DNA of 7,479 nt from Pseudomonadota bacterium (lineage in GTDB: Bacteria; Desulfobacterota; Anaeroferrophillalia; Anaeroferrophillales; Tharpellaceae). Shown piece by piece: positions 6,240-7,479 of this stretch. Position 1 is the first letter of the stretch, and every line of letters begins with the position of its first letter. The position numbers were made by a program, and so were the translations under genes. The notes below the pieces were generated by a model, which saw only the letters and a list, made by a program, of their open reading frames with translations, was not told the DNA's origin and did no database searches. The DNA is taken from assembly GCA_015486445.1 (NCBI GenBank), contig WFRT01000217.1:1-7479 (forward strand). The letters run 5' to 3'.

Positions 6240-6998
6240 TTGCAGCAATCCGACACTTTCATCTGCCCGGCAACCAAGTTGCCGATCCGGCATCGGCCGG
6301 AATGGAACAAGGTCAGCCTGGGAGAAAATTACCAGCTTTCGATCGACCTGATCGGCGAGCAGATCATCCTGACCCACGGCTCCGGCCTGCCTTCTCCGAA
6401 AAGTGCCCGGGCCGCCCTCGACCTGATGGAAAAAATTATCTCCGAATACCTGCCCGACCGGCCTTACATCCAGATCTTTGACTACAACAACATCACCAAC
6501 CATTCTATGGAAGCCCGGCGCATCGTCATCCAGCGGCTGAAACAGCGGAAACGGATGCGGGGAGCGGTCTATTACGGGCTCAATCCCATGATGCAGGCCA
6601 GCGTCCTGATCGCCCGGTTTTTCCGCCAGTTGCAGTTTCCCCTGCTGATTGCCGGCAACTACATCGAAGCCGTCAACCTGGCCCTGGGCCTGCTCGACGA
6701 TCACCGCAGAGTCCCGCTGATCCGGGAAGAGGGAAAAAAGATCGACCACCGGACCAACCTCCTGCTGGAACAAATCGGCAACCCCGACCGGGCGCGGGAT
6801 GAAGCCGATGCCGAAAGCCTCGACCGGCTGGAAAAGCGGGCCCTTGAACTGCTTGAAGATGAACGCCGGCAGGCCTTGAGCGGCGCTGAGCAGTTCCACA
6901 ACCAGGAGGTTCTAAAGCGGCTCGAAGAGATTATCCGCCGCCGCAATGAACGGGCCCGCAGCTACCAGCGGAAAAAGAGTGAGCCCGATGCCGGATGA
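6240..6998 (+). CDS. Unrecognised 252-residue protein with charged helical C-terminal tail
   Basis: I do not recognise a named family with confidence. With a TTG start the protein has 252 residues. Residues about 20-152 look like a compact alpha/beta domain: alternating strands (YQLSIDLIGEQIILTHGSG, YIQIFDYNNIT, RGAVYYGL, FPLLIAGN) and helices, ending in an EAVNLALGLL helix. The pattern of a short strand with D-Y-N-N-I-T, then S-M-E-A-R-R, then a helix, and finally the EAV...L helix reminds me of a domain placed ahead of PAS or histidine-kinase modules in deltaproteobacterial sensors, or of STAS-like folds. That is memory of style, not a proven match. Residues about 160-248 are highly charged and rich in E, R, L and K, likely a long helix or coiled coil. 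No signal peptide or membrane segment is visible. It lies 14 bases after the acetyltransferase gene and 36 before the aminotransferase gene, so it is probably co-transcribed with both. Confidence 0.7.
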   Translation: MQQSDTFICPATKLPIRHRPEWNKVSLGENYQLSIDLIGEQIILTHGSGLPSPKSARAALDLMEKIISEYLPDRPYIQIFDYNNITNHSMEARRIVIQRLKQRKRMRGAVYYGLNPMMQASVLIARFFRQLQFPLLIAGNYIEAVNLALGLLDDHRRVPLIREEGKKIDHRTNLLLEQIGNPDRARDEADAESLDRLEKRALELLEDERRQALSGAEQFHNQEVLKRLEEIIRRRNERARSYQRKKSEPDAG

Positions 6999-7034
6999 GC
7001 GAAACAAACCCGCAGACCAACTTTGAGAAAAAAC

Positions 7035-7479
7035 ATGCCTGAACTAGCCTATCTCGAAAATCGTTTTCTCCCCCTTGACCAGGCCCGCGTGCCGATCAAT
7101 GACCGCGGCTACCTGTTCGCCGACGGCATCTACGAGGTCGCCGTCACCCGCAGCGGGAGGCCGTTCCTGCTGCCAGAACATTTCGCCCGCTTCGAACGCA
7201 GCGCCGCCGCGATCGATCTCAAACTGCCTTTCGACTTCAAGGAATTCAAGGACCTGATCAGTCAAGGCCTGGAACAGGCCGGGTTTGCCGAGACCATGGT
7301 CTACATCCAGGTCACCCGGGGAGTCGAGCCGCGGCGCCACAACTACACGAAGAACCTGGTCCCGAACCTGGTCATGACCTTCAGGCCGCGCCCGGAAATT
7401 CCCGCGGCCGTGCGCCGCGAGGGGGTCGGTATCATCACCGTGCCGGAAATCCGCTGGAGCCACTGTTTCATCAAGAGTA
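7035..7479 (+). CDS. dat: D-amino acid aminotransferase (PLP class IV), 5' part, cut by window edge
   Basis: From ATG 7035, 148 codons stay open to the window end. The protein is a fold-type IV PLP aminotransferase: NDRGYLFADGIYEV (22-35) near the N-terminus, then VTRGVEPRRH (93-102) and RWSHCFIKS at the cut end, where K147 is the PLP lysine. Compared with Bacillus D-amino acid aminotransferase, Y33, E34, R52, R100, H102 and K147 correspond to Y31, E32, R50, R98, H100 and K145, a constant shift of two. The arginine and histidine that hold the substrate carboxylate in the D-specific enzyme are both present, which favours D-amino acid over branched-chain specificity. The reaction is D-alanine plus 2-oxoglutarate to pyruvate plus D-glutamate. 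Upstream is only a weak GAG (7025-7027). The gene probably continues the transcript begun at the 5566 promoter. The C-terminal half cannot be seen. Confidence 0.85.
   Translation, partial: MPELAYLENRFLPLDQARVPINDRGYLFADGIYEVAVTRSGRPFLLPEHFARFERSAAAIDLKLPFDFKEFKDLISQGLEQAGFAETMVYIQVTRGVEPRRHNYTKNLVPNLVMTFRPRPEIPAAVRREGVGIITVPEIRWSHCFIKS

Overview
The window is a GC-rich bacterial chromosome segment with compact, well-separated genes, good Shine-Dalgarno sites and sigma70-like promoters. The gene mix is a persulfide dioxygenase/rhodanese fusion, a LarA-type racemase next to a GlcD/Dld-type flavoprotein, and a D-amino acid aminotransferase. This, with the general look of the proteins, suggests a deltaproteobacterial-type anaerobe (Desulfuromonadota/Desulfobacterota). 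That placement is an inference from protein style, not a phylogeny. I see no tRNA, rRNA, CRISPR array, insertion sequence or phage gene.

Layout. On the left edge, the start of a hot-dog-fold thioesterase-like gene (minus strand, cut by the window) diverges from a 460-residue CstB-like persulfide dioxygenase with a pseudo-rhodanese and an active rhodanese domain. Their shared upstream region holds a TTGACA promoter overlapped by a small inverted repeat. The dioxygenase gene converges with a solitary rfbC (dTDP-4-dehydrorhamnose 3,5-epimerase, minus strand). rfbC in turn diverges from a two-gene plus-strand unit: a LarA-family nickel-dependent racemase, then an FAD-linked 2-hydroxyacid (probably D-lactate) dehydrogenase. 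The 219-base region between rfbC and larA carries a clear rfbC promoter and a weaker larA promoter.

A strong promoter (TTTACA, 17 bases, TATAAT) then starts a second plus-strand group. It contains a CatB/Vat-type hexapeptide acetyltransferase, a 252-residue protein I do not recognise that starts at TTG and ends in a charged helical tail, and the 5' part of a D-amino acid aminotransferase that runs off the right edge.

How the genes may work together. LarA plus the flavin dehydrogenase make a coherent lactate module: racemisation of lactate would let one stereospecific dehydrogenase burn both enantiomers to pyruvate. The dioxygenase/rhodanese fusion fits detoxification of persulfide or sulfide stress. 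The acetyltransferase and rfbC may both act on surface sugars, but they lie in different units. No single new defence or biosynthetic system is evident. The least explained element is the 252-residue protein at 6240-6998.
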